Below are positions 1-13,700 of a DNA stretch of 64,000 bases, piece after piece (position 1 is the stretch's first letter; every line of letters starts with the position of its first letter). Made by a program: the position numbers and the translations under genes. The DNA lies in contig NC_044030.1 of assembly GCF_900496995.4 (NCBI RefSeq), forward strand, positions 13,885,851 to 13,949,850. Reading direction: 5' to 3'. The notes under the pieces are model-generated. The model did no database searches. It worked only from the letters and a program-made list of their open reading frames with translations, and had not been told where the DNA came from. The DNA is from Aquila chrysaetos chrysaetos (taxonomy: Eukaryota > Chordata > Aves > Accipitriformes > Accipitridae).

Positions 1-3000
1 TAGCTCAGAGGAAGGGAATCCAGCTCAGGGTCTGCTGTTGCATGGTGGCTCGGTCACCCTTGGCTGCTGGCCAGTCACCGTCCCTGAAGAAGGGCAAGGG
101 TCTCTAACCAGAGCTGTCAGCCCTCTCAGTTGCACCCCGTTAGGGGCTTTGCCCTGCTTGGTGTCTGCGTGGCTCCTCCTGCCTGTTCAGGCAGAGCAGG
201 GAAAGCAGTGCCCTTCCTGCAGGCAGGGCAGCCAGCAGGATGCTGCTGCCGAAAGGGGCACCTGACCCTGCGGGTCTCCTCCCCGCTTGGCCTCTGCCTG
301 CAATAAGATGGGGCCTGCAGGCCAGCAATGGGTTCGGGAGTGAGAAGTGAAGTGGCAAAGCAGTGACTGCATTTTGTGCGAAGGAAAAGAACTGAAAAAC
401 AGGATTCTCTTTTTTCATGAAAAATTGTGTGAAGTTTTCCTTCTTCTATCATTGCTCCCGCATTACCAACGTTCATGGTTACAGATTTCCTGTTCCTCGG
501 AGCTCTTCTTGCTAACTCAGAAAAAAATAGTGCAGGATACAAGAGAGGGCTCACAGCTGTGGCAGCAGTTGGAAGTTTGTGTATCCCAGAAGAGCAGCAA
601 CTAGCATCTTGAAAGGCATATGCATATAAGGTAATGTAATAACAGCAACAGCAGGGCAGCAAGATGAACAATTTCTATTGTTCTATCGTGCCTTCCCCAT
701 CCCTTTCTGTACTCTTTCAGATCTAGATTTTTAAGTTTGCTTTCAGATTTTTATTCTTTCCAATATTTACAAGCACACTTATAGGCGTGGGTTTTTTTTC
801 GTTGGTGTTTGCAGTTGGATGGGTAAGAGCAAGAGGAACACATTCATGTAAATATCACGATTAGCAAACCAGTCTGCATTAAACCTGACTTATCTCTTTA
901 CGTGCAAGATCTCAGGCATACATCAGGAGGGCCTTGGGGAATTGTGACCCAGACAATATATTTTTAAAATGCTGCTGCAATACAACTGCGGCTGGATTAG
1001 GAAACTTCCCAGTACAGCTAGGGAGCCAGATTGCAAGTTCTTTCTTGAAGGAAGGTCACCTTCGATTCTGTTTTCCCAAGTCACACTCCAGACTGCTTTT
1101 TACCCTCCACTGCCAATCCATGCCATCTTGTGTAGCTTTTCCCCTTCAACTTTGCCTTTACAGCTTGTAACCTCAGTTGGTATCGCATGCTCCTTCAGTG
1201 CACATTAAATAAATAATACACATTTTGCTTTCTTACACAAAACAAAGGCTGCAAACTTCTTTCTCTTGCAACCAAGAATATTATCAATAATAGAAGCAAT
1301 GCATCTGAAGGTGTTACTGAAGCTAATGTGTTTTAAAAGCCCTGGAAAAAAAAAAATCAAAGCACAGCACTATTAGGCAATTAGAAAAGGTGCTAAATCA
1401 ACTTGCTAGGCAATTTTCACTATCAGACACAACTGACATTGGAAGAAATTGAAAGAACGCTAATTAGTAATTAAATAGGCTGCTGGGATTCAAAATCAGG
1501 GGAGACCCTCTGTAGCAGAGCAGGGGAGAACTGATCTTTTCATTACAGAACCTGGTGTTTACTCAGGCAACTGAATCCAAGCTACACAGGAACAATATAA
1601 AAGAATCGAAGAGCAACGAAGGCAGCTCTCTGCTGCATTTCTGTGTATTTTTAAATCTGAAATGAATAATAGATAATACCATTCTATACAAATATGTACC
1701 AAGCAGCAGCTAGTACCAGAACACTGACCAGCTCAGTAACTGTAGCTCCAGCTTCTTGAGCTGATTATCAGAGATGTTGAGCACAGCCAGCTCCTGTTGA
1801 TGCCTCATGAATTTCCATGTGCTTGGCATAAGTTAAAGAGGAAAAAAATCAGAATAATTCATATCGTCTTCTTTAGTCACAGCCCCTAAAATAATGATTG
1901 CTACAAATGTGATTTTGTAAAATAAAATAAAAGCCAGACTAACACAAACCAGTAATTTATGTGTCCTTTTCCCTATAGTCTCTTGGCTACAGTAGTCAAG
2001 AGATTTACCAGATATAAGAGTGAAAATGTAGAATGGTATAGGAGAGTTCCAGAGGGGAAGCAGGAATCAGACAGGCTACCCCCTGCTTGCTCATTTACAC
2101 ATAAAAGTATCAGATTTGCAGACATGGCAGATGTATGTGCTGAATGCAGTGGGTAACAGGGCACACAGTTTTCTGGAATGGAATCTGCGTGACAACAGTA
2201 GAGATAATCACACAACTGTGGTCTCCAGCTTCTTTAAGTACTTTGAGCACAATGTTATTCATTTCAGTGGAGATATGCCCAATGTAGCTTGTGGTAGCCA
2301 AATATGGGGAGCAACGTGACCATTTCAGTAATAATCTGCAGCATATGAATTGAGGGTATTCTCTCTCTTTTATCATGTTCTGCTCAGTACATCCAACCTG
2401 GCTTGTGAACTATGTTATTGTCTAAAACAACGTCTGAGGGAAAACCGTGCACACACCCTTGCTTAAATGAATAATATTTACCACAAAAGCACCCATGCCC
2501 TGAGATGCGTGCATTCATGAAATGAAAGATGACTCACAGAAGGGGGTCACTGTAAAGCAATATTATTTGTGTTTTTTATTAGAACCTGGTGCTCTACTGC
2601 TAGACAACAACATCATTCACAAGGGAATAAGAGCTTGTGGGCATATGAATAGGGAGTGTTGTACAATTACAGAAACACCTGTGCTAAATAACCTTGCGCT
2701 CATCCCCTAGGAAAATCTGCATGCTCAACAGCCCTGAAATTTCTCATGTGTATATTATGCTGCAGTATAAAACCATGGTGTGATAATGCAGGCTAAACAA
2801 AAATTCTTCAAGGGCATATATATATAAAACCTATGTTTTTACTTCAGTTTTTTTTTTCCTCTTAAACACCGCCTGCAGTCTTAAGGCACATTTTAGTTCT
2901 CATAACATAAAGAGACCTCCCTCTATATAAGAAACCTTGTTTTTCATCATAACAAGCACAACATCATGCCCTGGTGGAAAGAAGATGATCCTTAGTGATT

Positions 3001-6000
3001 TTCAGCAGCTGAGGGTCTAGCCTTCTTGTGGGGGTATTTGCTGGAAACCAGTCCAAAGCATGCCAGAACAATGGTGATCCTGATACTGCTTCTTTGGATA
3101 AAAGAGGTGTTTCTTCTTCTACTAATTTTTCAGAGCTTCCTGCATTTGTGAGCTTCTGGAAAACTACCTGCCAGAATGAGTAATACTGCAGAGAGGTTAC
3201 TGGCAGCCCCCAAGGCAAAAGACATTTGATTAGGGATCTGACATCTTTCAGACACTCATGTGTCATCATACAGGCACAGATATTTCAGTCTCAAGTGATG
3301 CTTAGCACTAGCAATTAGCTCAGCATGTGTTCACACACATTCAAGCACACACAAAGACTGGGTTGCAGGTTTCTCTGTAACAGTGCAGACACAGCTTGGT
3401 TGGATGCCAAATTAAAGCAAGACAGAGCATCCTTCACGGGTCACTGTTTGGCCTAGAGTATGTTATAAATCTCCCACTGGCTTCAAGTTGTTCTATTTAA
3501 GCACAGGAGATTGCTATAGCAATGATCATTTATAAAGGCAGGGCTTCCATTCCTAAAAACTACTGACCTGTGTCTGTCCTGTTTAAACCACAGAATGACC
3601 CTACCTAAAATGTACGGGAAGTGCAGGAGATTTGCTGTCACTCTGCTATAAATCAGTTTAATAGACCACAGTCATGTGCATTCCCCCCTGTTTTCCCCCT
3701 TCTTCTCCTCCAAGATGATGTCTCTTGAAAGCTGTTCTTGCATCTAATATACAGAAGGGAATTTAAGGAGACTTCGATTTTGGATTTAATGGAAACACAT
3801 GATGTCAGAGAGCATTAACCATATAGTCCTTAGCACAGGGTCAGACAAGTTAGAGTGCAAAAAGATCAGATCAGTAAGTCCACCCAACTGGCAGGGCAGA
3901 ATATAATCTCTTGAAGAAGTATGCAGAGGTTTCCAAGCAGCTATGATACAGGACTTTATGCAGGGGAAAAGGCAGGAAATTAGGATTTTCCAGCTGATCC
4001 ATGCACATGGCTTCAATAAGACTGAATTTGCAGTGGCATGGTGTGGGCATCAGATCTGGACCAAGAACCTGTGTTGGAGGGCCACGGCCAATACTAGTGA
4101 CAGCTCCTGTGCCTAATGACAGGCAAGAGACTCTTCTGTGTTCTGGAGTGTGAGAGAAACGCAAAGGATCCTGTAGTTATGAAGCTGTCCCTGTTAAGCT
4201 GCTCTGTGGCCAAGAAGTTTCCGCTATTTATGACTTGGAGCAGGTCACTTGGTGTTTATCTACATGCCTCAATTTCTCAACCCTAAATGCCACTGCTGTC
4301 TACGCCAGGAGATTTTATAAAGAGGTATGTCAATTAGCAAAGGCTGATATTACTGTACTGATATTACAGTTCCACTGCCATGCTGTGGATCTTGGGCACT
4401 GACAATGCTATGAGGCTAACTGAAAATTTGTTGTTGGACTCTTGGGGTGGCCACTGGAGCAACACTTCCACTAATTTTAGAAAATGAGTTGTAACACAAA
4501 CAGCCTGAATTCTCCTTACGCATCTTTGAGTAGTCCATGCTAACCTTTACCCGCTATTTTTCAGGGCCACAGACTAAAATCCAGTAGCAGTTAAAGGATG
4601 AACAAAGTTTAAACAGCTACCTGTATCAATATTAGAGGCTGTTAGAAATTATTTTGAAAATAATTAGCATCCCTGAAGCAAAAACTCAAGCTGAAAATGG
4701 AGTAGGTCATACCATCAAGTCAATTTGAACAGCAAGTCAGATCTTTATTTAATATGAAATTTATGAACTCTCCTGTAGTCCAAAGCCAAATCTTCCAGAT
4801 GGATATCACCTTCCACAGGGAATTAGGAGAGAACTGCAATTTAGATTTTCACTTTGCAATGGGCAGAGACCGGGAGAACACTTGACTAGCTCATCTACTC
4901 TCACAGCAGTTTGGCCTGCCCATACAGAAAATATACCTTGTAAAAGCACCTTTTTTTCCCTCTTCTCTCCCACAGTGTAAGTCAAATATACAGCTTTAAC
5001 AAGGAATAGAAAGGCAATATATTGCTGTGATAACAGGAAAACTATAATGGCTTTGCACTTACAGCAAACTAAGGGGAGGACAACACAGCTTATTTGGCAG
5101 TTTTTCTACTTTCACCTCCATTAAAAAAAAGATAGTAGGAGGAGAAATTTGAAGTGTAGGCACAAATAGCCAATCCATATTCTGTTTGGAAAGTAAGGGC
5201 AGGTAGAGGTTTTTGTGTGGAAGATTTAAAAGAGAAGAAACAATGTTTCATTGTTCTAACAAGCAGCCTCTTTGCTTTGGTACATCAGATAGCAGAGTCG
5301 GAAGGATGCTTGCAGAAAAAGTGAAGACAACAGTCTGTGATCACACCATTTCTTCAGTCGGACTTTTAACCTTCCTTTAAGTTCCATCTCAAAGTCAGTG
5401 CTGTAAATTAGTTTTACTCATGCATCTGCACATGTGTTCGTACACCTTAGGTTTGTGAGGCTTTAAAAAACTTGCCGATCTTTCCCATGTCCTGTGCCCA
5501 GATGGGTTCTAGCATCACTCTTCTTTCTGTATTTGGTGTATGGAGTAGTACCAGTTACCTCTTGCTTACATGCACCCTACTGATAAGGATAAAAATGTAC
5601 TCAATTCCATTTTGTCCTTTCCCACCATCTGGGTTTTTAAGTCTTATTTTTGGGGGTTGTATTTATTACTAACTGGCCCAATAATATTTAAATATGGATC
5701 GTCCTTATGTGTGTATTTCTGAGGCATTTATTGTCATCCACCCAGTAGGTAAGACTTTTCTAACTCCAAACTTCCAAATTTTCATGAAAAGCCTCCTAAT
5801 AAATTCTGCAGGGAAAGTCTCATATCACGCTTCCTTTTAGAAGGGACATCCTAGTCAAGAAGTAGTAACTTTGTAGCCTTTATTGGTACAGCTCTTTTTC
5901 TGTACCAGTAATTCATGCCACAGCTCTTCAAGAGGTACATTCTTGATGATAGACCTGTATTTGTCTGCATGCTGCTGATTGATGAATTCAGCTGTAGCTG

Positions 6001-7142
6001 GCTTAAATACAATTCTTAAAGGCAGAGGTATGATGCTAAGAAATTCTCATCTTATTACTTGACAGTGCAGTGTCCTTATACTAAAATTAAGAATTACTTC
6101 TGCGTCTGAAAGTTTGGTGTTTATTCTAACTGTATCTATTGGAAAGAAACAAATACTACCTCTCAGGCAGACCTTACATTTTGAAAACTTTGCTCTTCTG
6201 GCACATAGTAATACATGCTAGAGACTAAATTAATTTTGTGTTCCTTAGCTGTAATTATTTTGGTTTTTTGCATGTGTACAAAACCCAATATAACTTCAGA
6301 ACACTAGAGAGGCTTTGGGAAATATATTTGATAGGGGTGCTGAGAAAAAAAAATGAGGAAGGAATATATGATAAAAGTTAACATTTGTTGTCTTTTATAA
6401 TGAAAGATGTTTGCATAAATTGTGAAGGAAGCTCGCATTGTTCATGAGCATGATAGAAAAAGAACTTACTTCTGTTTGCTTCCAAAATTTTGGTAATTGA
6501 TGTGTACCATTAACCTTGCAAGGAAAACTGGTTTTGAAAAGAAAGAGACAAGTTAACTTTTCCAGACAAAGCAAAAATCTAAAGCTTATGGAGGGATGAT
6601 ATAATGGAAACCAGTTTTAAGATTATTTTCCAGAATAGCCTTGTTTATGAAACATGATTTTTTTTTTTAAGCCAAAAGAATAGCAGTCTTAGCAACACTA
6701 GGAGTGTGAGGAAGCCAGGAATTGTAATGTTTCTGGCTTTCTTCATGCAGGCTAGGATATATTTTGACCTAGGGTGGCTTTTCACTCAAGAGATCCATTT
6801 CCAAAACTTCCAGCAACTGAGTTTAATTGTCAGATAATAAATTGCTCCATGTCCTGATTATTGAACTTTAACTGAGGATACCTATTGTGTGTTGTTTAGA
6901 TGTGTTGCAATTATTTGAGAGAGCTTAAAGGCATTGCCAAGTTAAACCTAAACCCTTTCTTCTCCTATGAGCCAAAGGGAGTGCGTAACATGTATGTCTA
7001 TAGATCCAGCCCTTGCTCCTACACCCCCCCTCAAGTGACCTAACGAAATGAGTCTACTTTGAGTCCCTGCCCAACTTATATCTTGGGGCTTCAGCTCCAG
7101 AACAGCTTTCCAGTGTCATCGTCATGCAGCAATCAGGGCTAG
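1..7142. other. Unique AT-rich DNA, no gene recognised
   Basis: No open frame here resembles a known protein, and none shows a run of codons bounded by convincing splice sites. The first 340 bases are noticeably GC-richer than the rest and carry overlapping short frames on both strands, the pattern expected from composition alone. A short tandem duplication of a 14-base unit (CTGATATTAC core) occurs near 4347-4375. The stretch 1370-1490 is dense in homeodomain-type TAATTA/CAATTA words and is discussed as a possible conserved non-coding element. The segment ends at the GCTAG duplication that flanks the first LTR. Confidence 0.6.
7138..7142. repeat. Target-site duplication GCTAG, left copy
   Basis: These five bases recur exactly at 7705-7709 on the other side of the LTR. 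That fixes both element ends and shows a single clean integration event. Confidence 0.9.
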
Positions 7143-7704
7143 TGTATTGGGTCTGGCTGAGATGGAGTTAATACTCCCCACAGCAGCCCTCATAGCGCTG
7201 TGCTCTGCATCAGTAGCTAGAAAGGTGTTGATAACACACCAGTGTTTTGGCTACTGCTGAGCAGCGCTGGCACAGCATCAAGGCTGTCTCCCCAACATTT
7301 TTGCCCCCCCCCCTCAATGGCAGGCTGGGGCAGGGCAAGATCTTGGGAGGGGACATAACCAGGACAGCTGACCTAAACTAACCAAACAGATATTCCATAC
7401 CATATGACGTCAGCTCAGATATAAAAGCTAAGTAAAGGGAGACAGAAGGGAAGGCATTTTTGTCTTCTGGAGCAACCACCACGCGTACTGAAGCCCTGCT
7501 TCCCAGGAAGTGGCCAGACATCGCCTGCTGATGGGAAGTAGAGAATAATATCATTTGTTTTTCTTTGCTTTCGCACGCGACCTTTGCTTTCACTTTATTA
7601 AACTGTCCTTATCTTGACCCACGAACCTTTTGTTATATTTTCTCCCCCCTGTCCAGCTAAGAAGGGGGAGTGATAGAGTGGCTTTGGTGGGCACCTGGCA
7701 CCCA
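7143..7704 (+). mobile_element. Solo LTR of an avian endogenous retrovirus (562 bp)
   Basis: The element begins TGTATTGGG and ends CACCCA, giving the retroviral TG...CA ends. It is flanked by a perfect 5-bp duplication, GCTAG at 7138-7142 and 7705-7709. A palindromic CRE (TGACGTCA, 7405-7412) lies just upstream of a TATA box (TATAAAA, 7420-7426), and an ATTAAA-type poly(A) signal follows near 7596. No internal retroviral sequence adjoins it, so it is a solo LTR left by recombination between the two LTRs of a provirus. Its upstream half resembles the LTRs at 15138 and 30649. Its last ~110 bases closely resemble the 3' ends of the 1.1-kb LTRs at 44460, 47973 and 55860. Boundaries are firm; the family name is not assigned. 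Confidence 0.92.
7361..7427 (+). promoter_or_regulatory. LTR core promoter: CRE plus TATA
   Basis: The block starts with GGACAGCTGACC, continues through ATTCCATACCATATG into the full CRE palindrome TGACGTCA, and ends at TATAAAA 8 bases beyond. The same arrangement is recognisable in the LTRs at 15461-15527 (minus strand, CRE changed to TGACATCA) and 30710-30775 (CRE changed to TGCCATCA). Conservation of this block where neighbouring U3 sequence has diverged suggests it was the functional proviral promoter. CRE sites bind CREB/ATF factors in vertebrates. Present activity is unknown. Confidence 0.7.
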
Positions 7705-7709
7705 GCTAG

Positions 7710-10700
7710 TAAGAGGAAACTGTCTGCTATTCCCTGTATAATTGTCACTCTCTGCTAAAGTGGTATCTCATGCAGAACTTCAGAGGTGTGAGAAAATAAA
7801 CCTTGACAACTTTATTAAACAGAGGACATAACCTCAGTGAAACTGTTTTTTTTGAGGGGGACGGAGCTGAAAATATTCCTTACTGAATATTGAGACTGTA
7901 TGGTCAGGCTTAAAAACATTCTGATTAAGGAGAAAATGCTGATTCATTTCCATTATCTGTCAGGGTTATTATTTCCAGGGAGTGGTTTATGACACAGCCG
8001 GCACCAATACTCACAACCATATACAACACATCAACACAATGGCTGTATCATTTTGACTGGCCCTTGCTTGAGTTATAGTAATGCCTGCTGGCATTGTCTC
8101 GTTACAGGAGGTTTGTGTCAGCAGTTCTGCTTCTGCATAAGCCCATTTGTTCAGGGGATTATAACAACTCAGCCGTAAACATTATTCTGGGGTTGAATTA
8201 TTATTATTAGCAGAAGTAATACTAATAACTTCTTAAATTTATTTTGTGCCTTTCAACTACAAGAATCTCCAGGCACTTCAATGGATGCACAGAGAGTATC
8301 ATAACTTTACCAGTCCCCAAGCATAAGTACTTTTCAGGATAAAAGAAACCAGTTACTCTGAACTAAACCCAGACATTTTTCATGGGGAAAGAAACATGTT
8401 TAACACTTTCTTATGAGCAAGAAGCCAAGTTCATTTGTCTGCATGCCCATCCCTCTTAAATATGCAGTAAGACCAAGATTGCATACAATGAATTCCTAAT
8501 CATGAGTGCTTCTTAATTTCAACTTTTATGTTAATGTAAAAAAATTATGCAATGTGTGATGCATTAAGGTTTATATGCTTAACAAAACCTGTATTCCTAA
8601 CAATTACCATTTTATGGATAGGTCAAAATCAAATTGCTTGGAAATTAAGCAAGAAATACTCATTTGCCTGCCCAAATTGATTCTCCCTCTCTCCAGGGGA
8701 GAAACCAAGTGGATATACAGGACACTTGTGAAGCAGGCTTAAATCACTCTGTCTAAGGGAGCAAAAGAATTGAGGATCAAAGAAACATCTACTCTTCTGC
8801 TGTGAACTCTCCTTAAGGAGATAAGTCTGATAGCCCCGATACATACAACACTTTGTCTATACATTATTGGACTTACACCATCAAGATAAATTAAGTAATT
8901 TCTACAAAAGCCCAAAGGACTGAAAGTCTCACATTAAAAACTGGCTGCCTGGAAAAGCTGTGATGCATTGAATGCAAGGGAGAATGTTTGGCATCCATAA
9001 ATACGCAACCACCAGTAAGCTGAGAAGTAAGACAAGACTGGAGAAGTGGAGAAGATTTAGGCAGGGAATATTGGACTTTTCCCATAATGAGATAGATCCC
9101 ATCTTCTCCAGGCATGACAGCCTGCCTGTGATCTACAATAGGCAAAGTCAACCAAATGACCACAGTGGTTCATTCTCCTGCAGTGATACTGGAGCTGGAG
9201 CAGGGATAGGCAGGGTAAGGCCCTCCTTTCCTGCCCAGGAAGCAGAGCTGTAAGCTGTATGCATTGGTCTGCAAGGACCTACTGTAATTCCAGGTTTTGC
9301 AAAGGTAAGCCTATTAAACCTTGTAACAGTCAGGAAAAGCTCACTTCAGTCTATTAGAGAATAAAATGTGAGAAGCTAAGGTCATACTTTTCTAACACAA
9401 ACGTGCCATTATGTCCTGTTTTTAAAATGCCTAAAGAAAACAGAATGACTTTGGACACATGCTGTCACTGGAGCTGCAGTGCATTGAATTGCAGCCTGTG
9501 ATGAAGACACAAACTCATAAGACCACAGAATGATCCATGAACGTTTTCTCTGGGAACGTAGGAGCTGTGTGAACCTCTGTTTAGTCTGTCTACTCGAATG
9601 GCAGTCTCTGCTCAAGCTGCCACAGGGAGCACTTCATCCAGACAGTATTCCTTTGGGATCCAGGATGGGCATCCCATCTATACAGGATCCTTGAGGTAGA
9701 TATCTCGTTCCCGAATACCCCCACAATGAGGAATATACAGACCCAGATTTAAAATGTTCAGACTTATCTCAGATGATATCCTTTATGGAAAAGGAAACTG
9801 GATGATAAAACAATTTTAAATTTACCACTAAAAGAAGATCATTGGTCTAATATCTTCCTTTTTCCTATTAAAATAATGAGAGAAGATTTAGGAGATAGAA
9901 TTGTTATCCATCTATACTCTAACTTGACTCCTTGATGCTAAAAACCTCTGGGCAAAATTTCATGGCTGATGATAGTTAAGAGGTTAAACTAGATAACCAT
10001 AATGAATCTTTCTGGTCTTGAGCTGTATTATTTAATTTTAAAAGCATACAGAATTCCTTTGACTACAGCACTCAGTGCTGAAGTATTTGATACACATGCA
10101 CAAATTCTTTGCTGCAATCTAGTCTAGCACTTGAACCTGCTGTTAACATACGGTTCAAATCACTCCCTGCTCCAAAAGGTTGTGTAGTTTCAAATTCAAA
10201 TTTAAATCATTCTTAGCAGAATAATAAGATGAAAGAAGGGAAGCAAAGAAAGACATTTGATAGTGCACCTGTCACATTCCCATATCACACTCATTGATAT
10301 TGGCTTGATAGAGCTTTCTGAACACATGACAATTTAAAAAAAAATAACACCTTCATAAGCTCTCAGGAGGAGCAACAAAGTTATCTTTAACCAGATGAAG
10401 ACGTTTGCTAAAGAAGAAATACTCTTTTACAGCTGTCTGGTTATGGGCAGTGTCTCTGCCTGAGGTGACATTTCCCGGCCTTGGATTTTTTTTAAGCCAT
10501 AGCCACAGTGACTTCAGTTTACAAGCACTTATTATAATAATGAATGTTGGAGTCATGCTGAGGAAGGAATTTTATTGTAGAGCATATTCTATTCCTGTTA
10601 TGAACAGCCAGTGGTCCCTATATCTTGGCTAATTCTCCAGACAGTTAGAAATGTCCAAGCGGCTAGCCAGCACAATTTCATTAAACCTCTGTAAGGAACA

Positions 10701-13700
10701 ATTGTCATCCCCATTATCTATTGTCCCAGTTATCCCTTACTACTCTGTTACCCACCTGTCTGCTTTCAAATATCACTTTTAAAGCCACAGATGAGAGGCT
10801 TAGCAGCTGTGGATATGTGACCACGGAAACTGCCGCCCCTGGCATACCAGATCAAACACATACCAGGGTAACCCCAGCCTAACAGCAGCCAATGTTCCTT
10901 TTTATGCTATAAAATATTTGAGACAGTCCACCATAAAAATACACACCCTTATTTTATGTTCTTATGTCAATTACTATTAAGTTCAGGGTGTTCTCAAAAC
11001 AGGACAAAAGAGGGAAGTCTAATCCTTGAGAAGGCATACTCTACCAGAGCAAATACCTTACTGAGCTCAGTATTGCAAGATCAGAGTTTAAAGAGTAGAC
11101 CATTAGGTGGTCAGATTTAAGGGTCTTTAAACACATAAGAAATGCAGAGAGATACCCAGTTTCTACTGAGAGTCCATGGGACTAATTTTATTAGTCCCTG
11201 AATATGCAGGAGTACTTTAATTCCTTTATGTTTGGCCAGAGGACTGGAAGATTGTAGGTCAAATATTGGAAATGTAGCTGGTTTTTTTTCTTCTTTCTTT
11301 GGACTATTAAGAAAGATATGTTAGTGTTTGGCCATGTCTTTTGCATCAGTATATTTTCTGAGCTTCACAGCAATTACCTCTTCTAGTTAGGAATGCTGTT
11401 TTCTTCGACATGCCCAATATTGGAAGTTTCTTTAAAATAGAAGCATGTCTGAAATAACTTTCAGACCAGAATTTTGATAAATGAAAACTGAATTTTGTGT
11501 CTCTTTTCTAATGAGATTAATGAGATAATCCAATGTCATCAGACAATCAAGCATTCACTTCGTAGTTCCTGTTTTATGCAATAAACTTGTCCTGGGTTTC
11601 ACAACAGGCTTATCTTAAACATCTCTTTCAGTGAAATTACTAGCTGCCTATTTGAAAGTAGTGCTCAGGATATCTTACCAATAGAGGGCAAGAAAGCTTA
11701 TTATATGCTCTCTAAGACACTGCTGTTTCCTCAAGGCACACATTAGTGTCCCCAGTTCACCACCAAATTTCAGTTTCAGTGCATTGGTCCAGTCACTCAA
11801 ACTAATGAACTTGTCTTGCCAAGTATTGCGATGCTTCTGCCATCACATCACCAGCATATGGCTGGTGGCAAATAACCTAGCTATTATTTGCACATCTGCT
11901 GAGTAATATTACGTTAAAACATTACATGCACAATTATGTTCAATTATATTAAACAAATCTATTTCACATAATACTGAATCTCCAGGGCTTGCACATCTTT
12001 AGTTACAGGAAGTTTAGTGTAGGGTAGCAGATGTTGCTGATTTTTTAATCGGATAATATGTTTAAAATGTCAAGTGCACAACAATAATTTCATAACAGAT
12101 ATTCATTTTAAGCAAATAAATAAAAGTCAAAATTTTTGACTTTTAAAGCCATCAGAGGAGTTGCACAAAATTTGACATGCCAACATCTAGTCTTGAACAC
12201 ATGTGAGCAAGCAGGGCATTTTTTTCAGACTGCAGACAAGTAAGCAATGTCTCTGCTTTCATTTTGGAGTCATTCCCAAACTTGTTTGCAACATGACTTG
12301 AATGTACTAGGTTCCTTTCTCCCCTTTCCCTTCAATGTTGTCTTATCTGTTTATCTTTTTTCCTTTGCATAGAGCTTTCCTATGTCACAGATTTCACTCA
12401 TGCACTTTCTTTTGCTCAGAGTCTCTTTCTGGAGAGATTAACACAAACAGTGGGACTGGGTCAGTAGAACATCCACTTTGTAAGGTGCAAAATGCATTCC
12501 TTTTTTTTATATCTTTCCCCCAGCCCTCATCCCCAATTTGTACATGCTATCCTGGCTGGTCACATTGTGTTAGCAGTCTGGCTAACACAATACAGAGCAT
12601 TAAAGCCAGAAGTTTTCATCAGGGAGGACAGAGGCTTGGTTGTGATATGTAGAAAATAGCATGCTAGTGCTTATCACCCAACTGAATAAGGGATCTGTGA
12701 TCAGTGAATAGTGATAATCCTTTAGGATTTAATCCTACAAGGTGTTTCACACTCCTACTTCATCAGCTGCTATAAATGCACAACAGTATATTTCACAATT
12801 CAACTTCACCATACCAGCTACTAGAAAGTACTATCACTACCCAGTTTCATGCACTTACAATCCTTGTCATGCCTGTGGGGTGTTTACTCCTTGGTTTTCC
12901 TTCTGAATCACAGGTGGGATTGTGTGGTAATGCTGAAGCTTGTATTCCAGTCCAGATACAGGAAAACCCAGAATGGACCTGTTTATAACTATATTCCCAC
13001 CTGATATTGCAAAATATATTTGTGAATAGTATGTATGTATGGAAGCAAAGTGCTTTTTCAGGAAAATACTGGCTTTTTTTGAATACACTCATTACACAGC
13101 ACAGTAAAGATCTATGGCCTTCAGTACCTTGGGGCTCAGGAAGCCCAAGTGGGAGGCAGGGCATCCTTTGCAAGACTGTAGACTCACTGCAAGTAATGGA
13201 AAAGATGTGCAAGTAAGATCTCTTTCAGTCCATGAGGGATCAAAAGCCAGATGAAAAAAATCAGAAATTCAGGCCCTCATCCTTCACCCACTCTAATAAA
13301 GCAATAACCCAGCGAACATTAAACACCTAAGTCACAGGAGCTGAAAACTGCTGCACTCTTATCATGCTGAAGGAAACCCTCCATTTCTCAGTCAAAACAC
13401 TGCAGAAAGGGCAGATACCAGGGTAGACTTATTATATAATGGCAGAGAAAACTCTTTTCTTTTGAAAGCACCAGTGCCAAGTAGGGCTTTGCAAACTATA
13501 GTACACCCATGCCAGATACTCCCTGTCACATAACTTTTTGCCACACCCCCCAAAAAACCATAAGGCGATAAAGCTTTATAAGAAATTTTGTACATGTGAA
13601 TCCTGGTCACTGTGACTAAGCATCTGGCAAAAACCAGAGGTGCTGGAAGGATTTGCCCTGCTGCTCCCCCTGCCCCCCCCAACCCCCCAATTTCTGATAG

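Noticed and set aside
126..671. 181-codon minus-strand frame at the window start
   Set aside because: Low-complexity, Cys- and Pro-rich translation of a GC-rich stretch, overlapped by other frames on both strands. No family resemblance.
12847..13212. 121-codon minus-strand frame
   Set aside because: Overlaps another frame in a different phase, matches no known family, and looks like chance.
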